DNA of 64,000 nucleotides from Luteolibacter sp. Y139 (lineage in GTDB: Bacteria > Verrucomicrobiota > Verrucomicrobiia > Verrucomicrobiales > Akkermansiaceae), in NCBI RefSeq assembly GCF_038066715.1, contig NZ_JBBUKT010000001.1, forward strand, positions 372,001 to 436,000, read 5' to 3'. Position 1 is the stretch's first letter. Every line of letters begins with the position of its first letter. A program made the position numbers and the translations under genes. Positions 17,067 through 25,742 of this stretch are shown here, piece by piece. The notes under the pieces were generated by a model. It was not told where the DNA came from and did no database searches. It worked only from the letters and a program-made list of their open reading frames with translations.

Positions 17067-17136
17067 GACATCACGATGCCGCGCCGCCCGGAATGCCGCC
17101 ATACCACCATCGGCCTATGCCGATGAAGCAGGTGAC

Positions 17137-17796
17137 TTACGCCAATTCGCTCTTCCTCGCCGGCTCGATGCCGGCCTGCTGCGCGAGCCTTACCATGTCC
17201 GCCACCGCGGTGATGCCGAGCTTCGTCGTGATGCTTCCGCGCTGGATCTTGATGGTCTTCTCCGATGTCCCGAGCTCCGCGCCGATCTGCTTGTTGAGCA
17301 AGCCGGAGATCACCCACCGGAATACTTCCATTTCACGCGGCGTGAGCTTGGCGAGGCTTGCCAGGGCTTGCTTCCTCACTACCTCGTTCCGCTCGCGATT
17401 TACCTTCGTCGCCTGCCAATCGGTCGCGCGCTGGATGGCGCGTGCCACCGCCTTGAGCAGGGCATCCTCGGTGAAAGGCTTCTGCAGGAAATCCACCGCG
17501 CCATTCTTCATCGCCTCCGCACACATCGGCACGTCGCCGTGTCCGGTGACAAAAATGATCTGCTCGCCCAGGCCACGCTCCGCCAGCGCCTGTTGGAGTT
17601 CCACTCCGCTCATGCCCGGCATCTGCACGTCCAGCACCACACAGGCCGCGGAAGAGGGAGCCGGACTCTCCAGATAGGAGGCAGCCGAAGAGAATGTGGC
17701 CACCGCGTATCCCTCCGTTTCCAGCAAGCGAAGCACGCTGCGGCGCACCGAAGCGTCGTCATCAATGACCATGACATGCGGCAGGGGGAAGCTCAT
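17137..17796 (-). CDS. FixJ-like LuxR-type response regulator, copy A
   Basis: This is a 219-residue protein. Its REC domain (1-120) has phospho-acceptor Asp56 in VVLDVQMPGMSG and Lys in FLQKPF. A linker and a LuxR/GerE helix-turn-helix domain (about 150-210) follow, with LTPREMEVFRWVISGLLNKQIGAELGTSEKTIKI. The layout matches FixJ/TodT/StyR regulators. It overlaps the kinase gene by 4 bases (ATGA at 17793-17796), strongly implying that the two are partners and translationally coupled. Target genes are unknown. Confidence 0.9.
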   Translation of the reverse strand: MSFPLPHVMVIDDDASVRRSVLRLLETEGYAVATFSSAASYLESPAPSSAACVVLDVQMPGMSGVELQQALAERGLGEQIIFVTGHGDVPMCAEAMKNGAVDFLQKPFTEDALLKAVARAIQRATDWQATKVNRERNEVVRKQALASLAKLTPREMEVFRWVISGLLNKQIGAELGTSEKTIKIQRGSITTKLGITAVADMVRLAQQAGIEPARKSELA

Positions 17797-19631
17797 GCGG
17801 GCATCTCCCTAGCGGCCGGCAGGCGGAAATGGAAGCACGCACCTCCGCCATCCGCGGCATCCACCCTCAGCGCCCCGCCATGCGCCTCCACGATCCCGCG
17901 CACGATAACCAGCCCCATGCCCAGGCCATTCGGCTTGCTGGTGTGAAAGGGCTCGAACCATTTCTCCGCACCCTCCGGCGGCAGCCCGGGACCATGATCC
18001 CGCACACTGACGCGGACCGCCGACTCGCCTTCCGACTCCGTGCGTAGAATCACACGCCGGGTCACGCCTCCGGGCAACTCGCTCGCCTCGAAGGCATTCA
18101 TCAGCAGATTCAAGAGCACCTGCTGGAGCTGCACCGGATTCGCATTCACCCATGGCAAGCTCGCTTCCGCCTCCGCTACCAACTCGCAATCCCGCACCAG
18201 CGCCTCCGCCGCCACCAGCCGCTGCACGGTCGCTACCAGGGCATTGAGATCCACCGCCTCACGGGGACCGTGATCGCGCCGCGCCATGCCGCGCATTCCG
18301 CGGATCACCTCGCCCGCCCGATGGGCATCGTCGACAATGTCGGTGAGAATCTCGCTGAGTTGATCATCGCTCGCCGTGCCCTTCGCCAGCATCCGCCGCG
18401 CGGCCCCGGCGTTGTTAGCCATCGCTGTTAGGGGCTGGTTCAGCTCATGCGCCAGCGAAGTGGCCATCTGGCTCATCGTCGCCAGCCGGAGAGTATGGGA
18501 AAGCTGCTCCCGCTCCTGATGCAGCTCCTGCTCGGTGAGCCGTCTTGCCGTGATGTCGGTGGAAACACCACGCAACAACGTCGCCTGTCCGTGAGCATCC
18601 CGCTCGACTTGCCCGGACGCCGCGATCCACCGCAGCGACCCATCCGGCAGCACCGCACGGTATTCCGCGGCAAAAGGCTCAGGCCCCGCGAGCGCGGCAT
18701 CGATCGCCCGCCGCACCCGCTGCCGGTCATCGGGATGCAGCTTTCTATCGAACCGGGCATAGTCGATGTCTTCGGTCGATTCCACTCCATAAAGCTTTCG
18801 CCCGATCGACGACACCCTGATCCGGTCTTTCAAAACATCCCACTCCCACACCGCAATCCCGGCAGCTGAAGCAGCCAGGCTCAGGCGCAACTCGCTCTCG
18901 TGCAAATCATGCTCCAGCCGCGAGGCACGCAACACATCGCGGCTCAGTTCGTAGCCCATCGCCAGGGTCATCAGCCCGAAGATCAGGCTCCACACCACCG
19001 GTGAATGGATGACCCCGTGGAGCGTCAAGACCGTGTGGGTCATCCCCAGCAGGATGAAGATCGACATGCTCCCGCCTATCCCCAGCGCCCGGCGACGCCC
19101 CTCCTTGGAACCACGTTTCCAAAGCGACACCGACGCATCCACGGTATAGGCCAGCCAGAACACGAAGCTCGCCTGGGCCAACCATACCCAGTGGCTGACC
19201 ACCGCCTCACCGACAATCGAGACTTCATCCCCGAGAAACGGGATCTGGACGAGACTTCTGATCTCCCGGAAATTGATGTTCGGAGTCAGGCAGAAATTCA
19301 TCACCACGGCGGCAAGCCTCACCCCCAGCGTCAGGCCACCAAGCAAAGGGCGCCCTGTCCCGAAATAGAGCCGCACAAAAACTACCGCTCCCGCGATCGC
19401 GGTCAGGCCCGGCACGTGCATCCAGCGCAGCCACATATTGAAAGCCTCCGGCGTGGCCGAGCGCATCATTCCCTGCTCACACACCCCCACCCCGACGACA
19501 CTGAGCGCCATCAACGCGAACACCAGGCTCGCCTTCGCCTGACGATCGCTGCACCAGACCAGAAAATGCAGGATTGCCAATACGAGGCATGCCCCGGAAG
19601 CCGCCGACCAAATGCAGGTAACCCAACTCAT
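17793..19631 (-). CDS. Membrane sensor histidine kinase with 7-TM-like N-terminus and PAS domain, copy A
   Basis: This is a 612-residue kinase. The first 230 residues contain six or seven hydrophobic helices (from CIWSAASGACLVLAILHFLV to WSLIFGLMTLAMGYEL), like the 7TM sensory regions of some bacterial kinases. A PAS domain (about 245-365) follows. The H-box His395 is in MATSLAHELNQPLTAMANNAG, and the HATPase domain has the N-box LLNLLMNAFEA and G-boxes DHGPGLPP and GLGMGLVIVRGI. The HELNQPL H-box is typical of FixL-like kinases paired with FixJ/TodT-type regulators, as found here directly downstream. Confidence 0.9.
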   Translation of the reverse strand: MSWVTCIWSAASGACLVLAILHFLVWCSDRQAKASLVFALMALSVVGVGVCEQGMMRSATPEAFNMWLRWMHVPGLTAIAGAVVFVRLYFGTGRPLLGGLTLGVRLAAVVMNFCLTPNINFREIRSLVQIPFLGDEVSIVGEAVVSHWVWLAQASFVFWLAYTVDASVSLWKRGSKEGRRRALGIGGSMSIFILLGMTHTVLTLHGVIHSPVVWSLIFGLMTLAMGYELSRDVLRASRLEHDLHESELRLSLAASAAGIAVWEWDVLKDRIRVSSIGRKLYGVESTEDIDYARFDRKLHPDDRQRVRRAIDAALAGPEPFAAEYRAVLPDGSLRWIAASGQVERDAHGQATLLRGVSTDITARRLTEQELHQEREQLSHTLRLATMSQMATSLAHELNQPLTAMANNAGAARRMLAKGTASDDQLSEILTDIVDDAHRAGEVIRGMRGMARRDHGPREAVDLNALVATVQRLVAAEALVRDCELVAEAEASLPWVNANPVQLQQVLLNLLMNAFEASELPGGVTRRVILRTESEGESAVRVSVRDHGPGLPPEGAEKWFEPFHTSKPNGLGMGLVIVRGIVEAHGGALRVDAADGGGACFHFRLPAAREMPA

Positions 19632-19730
19632 GGGGGATGCCGCATGACTAACCGCGAAGCCCGCGGCATCGCAACGGTTTTCCCCGTCCTCACCTGCGAT
19701 GGGAACGAGAGCACTCCAGACGGCCCGCTC

Positions 19731-20903
19731 CTATTTCCCGTCCCCCAACAGCTTCCCCAGCTCCACCTCCAGCCGCTCACCCCGGGCATTCGTAGTGACG
19801 AGCTTCCCCTCCTTGTTGAAGAGGAACATCGCCGGAATCGAGGTCACCGCAAACTTCCCGCTGAGCGGATTCTGCCCCTCACCGTCATGGAAGTATTGCG
19901 GCCACGGCAGCTGGTTCTTCTTCACAAAGGCCTCCAGCTTGTCCTTCGCGTCCGGCTTGTCGAGCGACACGCCGATCACCTCGAAGCCCTTGGCATGCCA
20001 CGCGTCGTAGGCCTTCTTTACATTCGGAATCTCGGCCACGCAGGGTCCGCACCACGTTGCCCAGAAGTCGAGCAGCACCACCTTGCCGCGCAGCGCCGCC
20101 AGATCGACCTCACGGCCATCCACCGCGGTGAACTTCACATCCACCGGTTCGCTCTGTGCCTTGACCTTTTGCAGCTCGCCCTCCGCCCGGACCTTCACCG
20201 CTTCATTCGGGCTCGTCGCGAGCTTCTTCCAAAAATCCGCCTCCTTCTCCGTCCCCTGAATCCCGCTCGCCCGCAGCACCGACTGGTAAGCCTGCAACGC
20301 CGCGCTGCCCTTCGGAAACTTCGCCGCCAGCGCATCGGGAGATTCCAGCAGCGCCGGGTCCCCACCTTTCCCCGCCCGCAGCGCCGCGGAGATCTGCTGC
20401 GCCACATCCAGCGACATCTTCTTCTCCCCCACCTCCCACGGCACGTCAGGCGCCGCCGCCATCGCCGCCACCATCTCGCCCAGCTTCTTCTCCCACGCCG
20501 CCTTCGCCTCCTCGTCCACAATCAGGAAGTCCATCGACTTCGCCGGCGGCGCGGTCTCGTAGCCGTCCTTCACCCCGGTGACGAACTGGTCGCGGATCAT
20601 GCACATCCGCAGCACCGCCGCCCAACGCATCGGATCCTCCGGATGCTCCGTATAGAATTTCATCGCCGCCTCCCGCAGTCTTCGCTCTGCGCCCTGACGC
20701 ATCATCGCCAGCTCGGCACGCGTCTTCCCTTCGAAATATCCAGCCTGCTGCGGTCCCAGCTCGCGATGCGCCGCATCGATTTCATCGAACGCCGTCTTCG
20801 CCGCTTCCGACATCGGAACCGATGTCACCGGAAACATCGGCCGCTCCTGCTGGGCAGGCGCGGACAGGGGCAGGAGCAACGCAAGCAAGAGAGCCTTCTT
20901 CAT
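19731..20903 (-). CDS. TlpA-like secreted thioredoxin (AhpC/TSA-type) protein
   Basis: From the ATG at 20901-20903 this gives 390 residues with a cleavable signal peptide (KKALLLALLLPLSAPAQQ). The first 250 residues are a helical, Ala/Lys/Glu-rich region that is usual in Planctomycetes and Verrucomicrobia TlpA-type proteins and lacks a known motif. The C-terminal thioredoxin domain holds FWATWCGPCVAEIP (Cys285 and Cys288), the redox-active pair, then GVSLDKPDAK and the cis-Pro segment SIPAMFLFN. It probably acts in periplasmic disulfide reduction or exchange. It stands alone between the kinase gene and the SYLF gene, both on the same strand. Confidence 0.85.
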   Translation of the reverse strand: MKKALLLALLLPLSAPAQQERPMFPVTSVPMSEAAKTAFDEIDAAHRELGPQQAGYFEGKTRAELAMMRQGAERRLREAAMKFYTEHPEDPMRWAAVLRMCMIRDQFVTGVKDGYETAPPAKSMDFLIVDEEAKAAWEKKLGEMVAAMAAAPDVPWEVGEKKMSLDVAQQISAALRAGKGGDPALLESPDALAAKFPKGSAALQAYQSVLRASGIQGTEKEADFWKKLATSPNEAVKVRAEGELQKVKAQSEPVDVKFTAVDGREVDLAALRGKVVLLDFWATWCGPCVAEIPNVKKAYDAWHAKGFEVIGVSLDKPDAKDKLEAFVKKNQLPWPQYFHDGEGQNPLSGKFAVTSIPAMFLFNKEGKLVTTNARGERLEVELGKLLGDGK

Positions 20904-21066
20904 CCACAACGGGATCCACAAAGCCGCCGGATCCTGCAACCCCATTCCTCGCGAAAATCTGCCCTGATTTTCATGGCAGTTTCTCAAACCGTCTTCCGCC
21001 CCGGACCCGGCGAGAGAGTCCTCTCCCACCAGGTCCGAAAGCGTGAATCCGGATCACCAGCGATGC

Positions 21067-21657
21067 TCACTGCCCGGGATGGATGCGGGTGATCTTCGAG
21101 CCCTTCAATCCCAGACCCGCCATGAGCCCCTTCTGATTGAAGAAGTAAGCGTAGGTCTTCTTGTTGTCCGCGGTCGCCGTGCTGTATTCCGTGGCCTTCC
21201 CGTAATCGAGGACGACGACGGACGGACTGCTGCCGACATCCCAGCCACCGGCCTGATCAAGCTTCGCGACTTCTGCTTTGTTCATCAGGAAGAGCGCATA
21301 GCCGAATTTCTGGACGCCCGCTTGCAGGCCGAAGGATGCACCTGCGGTCTGATAGTAGCGGGTCGTCTTGCCGCCCTGAAGCAGGGCTCCGTTGCCCCCT
21401 TCGGCACCAAAGATGAAGCCGCCCTTCACGATGTCCGGGAAGACAAGCACCCCGGCAGCCTTGTTGCCAAGTCGGCGCGCGTGCGCGTCTTTTGCATAGA
21501 GGCTATTGAGAGCCGCGTGGGAATCGCGGGAGATCTGGCTGCCGCTCGCATGGGAAGCGTTGGCCTGGGTGACGGGTTCGTGGGCACAATTGCTGAGGCC
21601 TAGTGCCGACACGGTTGCGAAAGCGCCGAAAGTAAGGCGCCTGATGGTCATTTTCAT
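21067..21657 (-). CDS. SYLF (YSC84-type) lipid-binding domain lipoprotein
   Basis: This is a 196-residue protein with a lipobox-like end of the signal (ALGLSNC, Cys about residue 24). The remainder fits the SYLF/YSC84 domain: hydrophobic helix with GNKAAGVLVFPDIVKGGFIFG, Gly/Ala core with GASFGLQAGVQKFGYALFLMN, and the end YAYFFNQKGLMAGLGLKGSKITRI. Eukaryotic SYLF domains bind phosphoinositides; bacterial members are secreted and their role is unclear. Upstream (21658-21729) is a G-rich leader without a visible promoter. Confidence 0.85.
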   Translation of the reverse strand: MKMTIRRLTFGAFATVSALGLSNCAHEPVTQANASHASGSQISRDSHAALNSLYAKDAHARRLGNKAAGVLVFPDIVKGGFIFGAEGGNGALLQGGKTTRYYQTAGASFGLQAGVQKFGYALFLMNKAEVAKLDQAGGWDVGSSPSVVVLDYGKATEYSTATADNKKTYAYFFNQKGLMAGLGLKGSKITRIHPGQ

Positions 21658-21729
21658 GGTAGTTTCTTGGTTCGTTGGTTGGGGGGAGCCGGGAAAGGAA
21701 AGACCGGGATCATAAGGACAACCGGGAAT

Positions 21730-22731
21730 TCAGGGATTCAGGGAAGGCAGGTGCCGTGGCAACAAACGCTTGAGAAAACCAGTCACCCTCGCTCCGAAGA
21801 CACGGAGTGCAAGTAGTAGGAAAAGAACTCCAACAGCTCCGGCGACGAGCTGTGTCCCATGCTCGCGCCATACCCGCTTCAGCCACACCCGGAGCGTCAC
21901 CGGCGGAGGCGGCGGCACCGGCACCTCGAAGGCGTGGGCCTTGAAAACGATCTTCTTCAGCTCCTTCTTCTCCGGATCCCACCACGTCATGGTCAGCGGC
22001 GGGATCTCGAAGCGCCCGCCAGCCTTGCAGACGTAGGTCACCGTATCCCTACGCTCCCCGTGCAGGCTCCCCCGCTCCTCGCTGTCCTCCACGACCGGCT
22101 CTGCCCTGTAGATCCCCAGACCCTGGACAGGCGCGGGCCTGAAGGGCGGAAATGCCATGCCCGTGACATCGCTCGCCGTCCACTTGAGCGTCCGGACAAA
22201 GGCCGCCCCCAGCTTCGCATTCGCTCCAGGTTCAGGCTTCCACGTCTCCTCCATTTTCAAGTCCGTGGAAGTGATGATCGTCTGTCCCGCGCTCGTTCCC
22301 GGTGGCCTCATGGCCTTGAATGAAAGCTGCTGCGTCTTCACCGCCTGCTTCACCGTCTCTTTATCAAGCGGACTGCGCTTGAATTCGATCCGTATCTCGC
22401 AAGCGGGCACCGTCACCTCTCCCTCCGCTTGCGCAAACAGCATCAACTCGTGCCGCTGGACCGTGTAGGAAACTCCTCCGCTCTCCTCACTCGACACCAG
22501 CGGCGAGCCCACCGGTGGCACGATCAGCACACCTGATACTCGCGGGAGATCAAAGGAGGCATTGCCCGCGAAAAACCCGGGCGCAAGCAACTCGACCACC
22601 ATCGTCACCTTTTGCCCCATCCAGATCTCGCCCTGCTGCTTGATGCTGGTCCGGGCCATCGCCTGCGGCTCCTGTGCCGCTGCCAGAAGCGGAAGGATCA
22701 AGCCAATCAGGCATGAGAGCATCGTCTTCAT
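21730..22731 (-). CDS. batD: BatD-like protein (oxygen tolerance), last gene of the Bat operon
   Basis: This is a 333-residue protein with a signal peptide (about 1-19, LLAAAQEP). The beta-rich periplasmic region contains several immunoglobulin-like strands (GEIWMGQKVTMVVELLAPGFF, KAGGRFEIPPLTMTWWDP). A C-terminal membrane helix (VAGAVGVLFLLLALRVFGA, about 295-315) and a short basic tail follow. This layout and the place at the end of a MoxR/VWA operon fit BatD. It overlaps the TPR gene by 4 bases (ATGA at 22728-22731). It is shorter than typical BatD (about 500-600 residues), so a reduced form is likely. Confidence 0.72.
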   Translation of the reverse strand: MKTMLSCLIGLILPLLAAAQEPQAMARTSIKQQGEIWMGQKVTMVVELLAPGFFAGNASFDLPRVSGVLIVPPVGSPLVSSEESGGVSYTVQRHELMLFAQAEGEVTVPACEIRIEFKRSPLDKETVKQAVKTQQLSFKAMRPPGTSAGQTIITSTDLKMEETWKPEPGANAKLGAAFVRTLKWTASDVTGMAFPPFRPAPVQGLGIYRAEPVVEDSEERGSLHGERRDTVTYVCKAGGRFEIPPLTMTWWDPEKKELKKIVFKAHAFEVPVPPPPPVTLRVWLKRVWREHGTQLVAGAVGVLFLLLALRVFGARVTGFLKRLLPRHLPSLNP

Positions 22732-23354
22732 TTCGCACCTCCCGCTGCATTCGCCGCTTCACTCGCCTGCCACGCGAACTTCGCCTTGAGAAATTGCGCC
22801 GGAGTCGTCTTCACCCTCCTCAACCACGTGGCTTGAAGGTCGGCATCCTTGCTCTCCCCTTCCATCGGCTTTGGATCCTTCTGCTCGTTGCCGCCCTTGT
22901 TGTCGAAGGTGATGCTATCGGGATCATAAGCCTCGGTTGCCTCCTGCTCGCGCTCCTTGTCGGCGATCGTCATCCGGTCGCGCCGCGCAATCGCCACCGC
23001 TTTATTATCCATCGCTTCCTTCCAATCCTTCCGAATCCCGAGCGCATGATCATAGAGCCCGATCGCCTTGTCATACTGACCATGCATCAGCCACGCATTC
23101 GCCGCGTTGTAGAGACCATCGGCCCCCGGTACCCGCGCAAACGTCCCGGCCGCCGCCTCGAACTGCCCATCGCGATACTGGGCAATGCCGATTCGCATCG
23201 AATCCCGGTATGCCTTCGCTGCCTCCGCGAAATGCTTCCCCTTCATCAGCGCATCGCCGCGCTGGTTCGCCGTGCGCCAGAATTCCGGATCGCGCCACGT
23301 CCCGATCCCGAGCACCGCCGCAAACACCAGCAATATTGTTAGACACGCCTTCAT
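22728..23354 (-). CDS. TPR-containing BatC-like membrane protein
   Basis: The start at 23352-23354 overlaps the upstream VWA gene stop in ATGA, giving 208 residues. An N-terminal hydrophobic anchor (CLTILLVFAAVLGIGTW) is followed by about two and a half TPR units, with GDALMKGKHFAEAAKAYRDS, then QYRDGQFEAAAGTFARV and GLYNAANAWLMHGQYDKAIGLYDHAL. The charged tail is Glu/Lys-rich. In Bat operons, BatC-like TPR proteins form complexes with the VWA proteins. The tail carries no further recognisable domain. Confidence 0.82.
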   Translation of the reverse strand: MKACLTILLVFAAVLGIGTWRDPEFWRTANQRGDALMKGKHFAEAAKAYRDSMRIGIAQYRDGQFEAAAGTFARVPGADGLYNAANAWLMHGQYDKAIGLYDHALGIRKDWKEAMDNKAVAIARRDRMTIADKEREQEATEAYDPDSITFDNKGGNEQKDPKPMEGESKDADLQATWLRRVKTTPAQFLKAKFAWQASEAANAAGGAK

Positions 23355-24271
23355 GATCGTGCGGCCAGGGATTGCATCCAACCCTTGCGAAAGAAGGCTA
23401 GCACCAGCAACACCAGCACCGGCGTCAGCCAGTAGCCACTGTCCTGCCAACGGTCGCCACCCTCCATCGGAGCCGCTGCCGAAAACCTGGACGCCCGCTC
23501 AAGCCGGTCGATGTCGCTGTCATCCGGCGTCAGCTGGATGAGCTCGGAAGAACCCGACTCCGTGTGCGATCTCAGATCCTTCAGCGCGGCCTCGTCGGAA
23601 ACGGGAGCCAATACCCGGATAGGCGTATGCGTCTTGGAACGCCACAGCGAAACAGCCGCCACTTCATCCGGCGAAACCTCATCCGTGATCCAAAGAATCG
23701 AACCACCACCCACCGTCGCCAGCGTCTGGTCCGCCAGCTTCAGCGCCTCCCCTGCCGCATCCCCCTCCTCCGGCATGATCTTCGGATCTAGCGAACCCGC
23801 GAACGAATCGATGATCTCCACATCCACCGTCGGCGGCATCACCAGGTGAGCCGAGCCCGCATACGCGATCAGCGCCGCCTTCGAGCCACCACGCCTCCCT
23901 AACAAATCATGCACCTTCTGCACCGATCGCGCGAGCCGGTTCGGCGCGATGTCCTCCGTCTGCATCGACGGCGAAATCCGGATCACGATCGCCAGCGCAG
24001 CCACATCGTCCGCAAAGGGCGAGGGTTCACGCTTCCACGCCGGACCGGCAAGAATGATCACCGCCAGCAACGCACTGCCCACCACCATCCACCACGGCCC
24101 GAGCCGCCTCTTCACCGCCGTGCCCTGCACCAGATAAGGCAGCAAATGGTCCGCCACGATCCCCCGCCACGGCGTCGCCGCATCCGAAGCACGGCGCAAC
24201 GCCCACACGATGATTGCAAGCGGCACCAGCGCCACCAACCACCACGGCCGCAGGAAATGGAAGTCACCCAT
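23351..24271 (-). CDS. batB: BatB-like VWA protein with degenerate MIDAS
   Basis: This is a 306-residue protein from the ATG at 24269-24271; a GTG at 24272-24274 overlapping the upstream stop as GTGA is an equally possible start. Two N-terminal helices (PWWLVALVPLAIIVWAL and WWMVVGSALLAVIILAG) precede a VWA-like domain, with a C-terminal helix (WLTPVLVLLVLAFF). The expected D-x-S-x-S at the first metal-binding loop reads R-I-S-P-S within ALAIVIRISPSM, so the Asp is lost, although the SKAALIAYAGSA and ILWITDE strands remain. Its partner at 24271-25287 keeps an intact site. Confidence 0.82.
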   Translation of the reverse strand: MGDFHFLRPWWLVALVPLAIIVWALRRASDAATPWRGIVADHLLPYLVQGTAVKRRLGPWWMVVGSALLAVIILAGPAWKREPSPFADDVAALAIVIRISPSMQTEDIAPNRLARSVQKVHDLLGRRGGSKAALIAYAGSAHLVMPPTVDVEIIDSFAGSLDPKIMPEEGDAAGEALKLADQTLATVGGGSILWITDEVSPDEVAAVSLWRSKTHTPIRVLAPVSDEAALKDLRSHTESGSSELIQLTPDDSDIDRLERASRFSAAAPMEGGDRWQDSGYWLTPVLVLLVLAFFRKGWMQSLAARS

Positions 24272-25287
24272 CACACCGGCACCTCCTTCCCGGCCACCGC
24301 GCGCTGCTCACGCGACTGCATCGCGCGCCAAGCCAACAGCACCGCAAAGTAAACAAGGGCAGCTCCCGCCCCGATCCCCAGCGGCCAGTAATGCACATCC
24401 CGCTTCGGCCGTCGGCTCACCGTCTCCGCCGCATGCGTCTCCAGCGCATCGAGCTTCCCGTAGATCTCTTCAAGCTGCTTCCGATCCGACGCTGCCGAAT
24501 ACACGCCACCCGTCTCCTTCGCCACCGTCTGCAGCGTCGGCACATCCAGCGCCTGCTCACCCGCCGCCGTCGGATCACCGACCGAGACCGTATGAATCAC
24601 GATCCCCTTCCCCTTCGCAATCTCGGCTGCCTTCGGCGGCGGCACCTGGCTCGCCGTATCGTTCCCATCCGTCAGCACGATCATCACCTTCTGCTTCATC
24701 TCGCTTCGGTCGAACATCGTGATGCCGAGCCCGATCGCATCGCCAAACGCCGTCTGCGGCCCCGCCATCTTCACCTGCGCCTCGCCTAGCAGCTGCCGGC
24801 ACACCGCAAGATCCTCCGTGAACGGCGCTTGAACAAAGGCAGCCGTCCCGAAGAAAATCAGCCCCACCCGGTCCCCCTCGCGCTTCGCAAGGAAACCATC
24901 CAGCACTTGCTTCACCGCAGTCAGACGATCGCTGGTCTTTCCCGAGGCATCGGTGAAATCCTGCGTCTCCATCGACCCCGAAAGATCCACCGCCACCAGC
25001 AGGTCGCGCATCGGCTTGCTCCGCGACACCGGCGGCTCGATCCACTGCGGCCGCGCCACCGCCAGCACCAGGCAGATCCACAAGAACGGCATCACCAGCT
25101 TCCGACCGAGCACCCCTTCCAGCACCGAAGCCCCCGTTCCCGCCCGCTGCCCCGTCAGTTGCGACAGCCGGTCAAGGAACGGCACATGCAAGGACGGCCG
25201 CGATTCCCGGTGCGCCGGCAACCACCAGCGCACCACCAGTGGCAGCAGCAACAGCAGGAGCACCCACGGATAGGCGAGCGTGATCAT
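24271..25287 (-). CDS. batA: BatA-like VWA protein with intact MIDAS
   Basis: From the ATG at 25285-25287, which overlaps the DUF4381 stop in ATGA, this gives 338 residues. There are helices at the N-terminus (AYPWVLLLLLLPLVVRWW) and around 55-75. The VWA domain has a complete MIDAS, VAVDLSGSMETQDF, with the Thr in GLIFFGTAAF and the Asp in VLTDGNDTAS. A C-terminal helix (GIGAGAALVYFAVLLAWRAM) follows. BatA proteins are inner-membrane parts of the Bat complex linked to stress tolerance in Bacteroides. Confidence 0.87.
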   Translation of the reverse strand: MITLAYPWVLLLLLLPLVVRWWLPAHRESRPSLHVPFLDRLSQLTGQRAGTGASVLEGVLGRKLVMPFLWICLVLAVARPQWIEPPVSRSKPMRDLLVAVDLSGSMETQDFTDASGKTSDRLTAVKQVLDGFLAKREGDRVGLIFFGTAAFVQAPFTEDLAVCRQLLGEAQVKMAGPQTAFGDAIGLGITMFDRSEMKQKVMIVLTDGNDTASQVPPPKAAEIAKGKGIVIHTVSVGDPTAAGEQALDVPTLQTVAKETGGVYSAASDRKQLEEIYGKLDALETHAAETVSRRPKRDVHYWPLGIGAGAALVYFAVLLAWRAMQSREQRAVAGKEVPV

Positions 25288-25742
25288 GCCCCCTCCTTCC
25301 GGTGACGCTGGATCCACTCGCGGACTGCAGCTTTCAGATCTCCACCTTCACCCGCTGCCTTCGGGTCAAACGCGATGCTCTCGATCGCATTCCCCGCTCC
25401 CGTGGAAAACACCGTCATCCCAGCCGTCCGATCCAGGAAGGCAAGCCACTCCTTTCCCGTGAGATGCGCCACTTCCTCGCGCGGCCACACAGCCAATGCA
25501 GTACGCTTCAGCAATGCGGACCACTCCGCCGGCTTCGTGTCCGGATCCTCTAACAAATGCAACGCCTCCCGCCGGTAGCGATCGGCCTGCCAGCGGATGA
25601 AGGCCTTCGTCAGCAGGGCCAGCATCACCAGCGTCAGGGCCACCAGCACCATCGCCCACCCCGGCGTCGGAGGCCACCACGGAACCGGCGGCGGCACCAC
25701 CAGATCATGCAAACGCTCAAGACTGGCGGGATCATCGTTCAT
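25284..25742 (-). CDS. DUF4381 domain membrane protein
   Basis: This is a 152-residue protein with one strong membrane helix (about 27-47, WAMVLVALTLVMLALLTKAF), preceded by a Pro-rich segment (VVPPPVPWWPPTPG) that is the hallmark of DUF4381. The C-terminal cytoplasmic part, with PAEWSALLKRTALAVWPREEVAHLTGKEWLAFLDRT, is characteristic of the family, which in Bat operons always stands between DUF58 and VWA genes. It overlaps both neighbours by 4 bases. Confidence 0.87.
   Translation of the reverse strand: MNDDPASLERLHDLVVPPPVPWWPPTPGWAMVLVALTLVMLALLTKAFIRWQADRYRREALHLLEDPDTKPAEWSALLKRTALAVWPREEVAHLTGKEWLAFLDRTAGMTVFSTGAGNAIESIAFDPKAAGEGGDLKAAVREWIQRHRKEGA

Noticed and set aside
19005..21092. 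Long plus-strand frame of 695 codons
   Set aside because: It is antisense to the kinase at 17793 and the thioredoxin gene at 19731. The predicted product is rich in His, Arg and Pro without any domain, as expected for the complement of GC-rich genes, and the minus-strand products have clear motifs.
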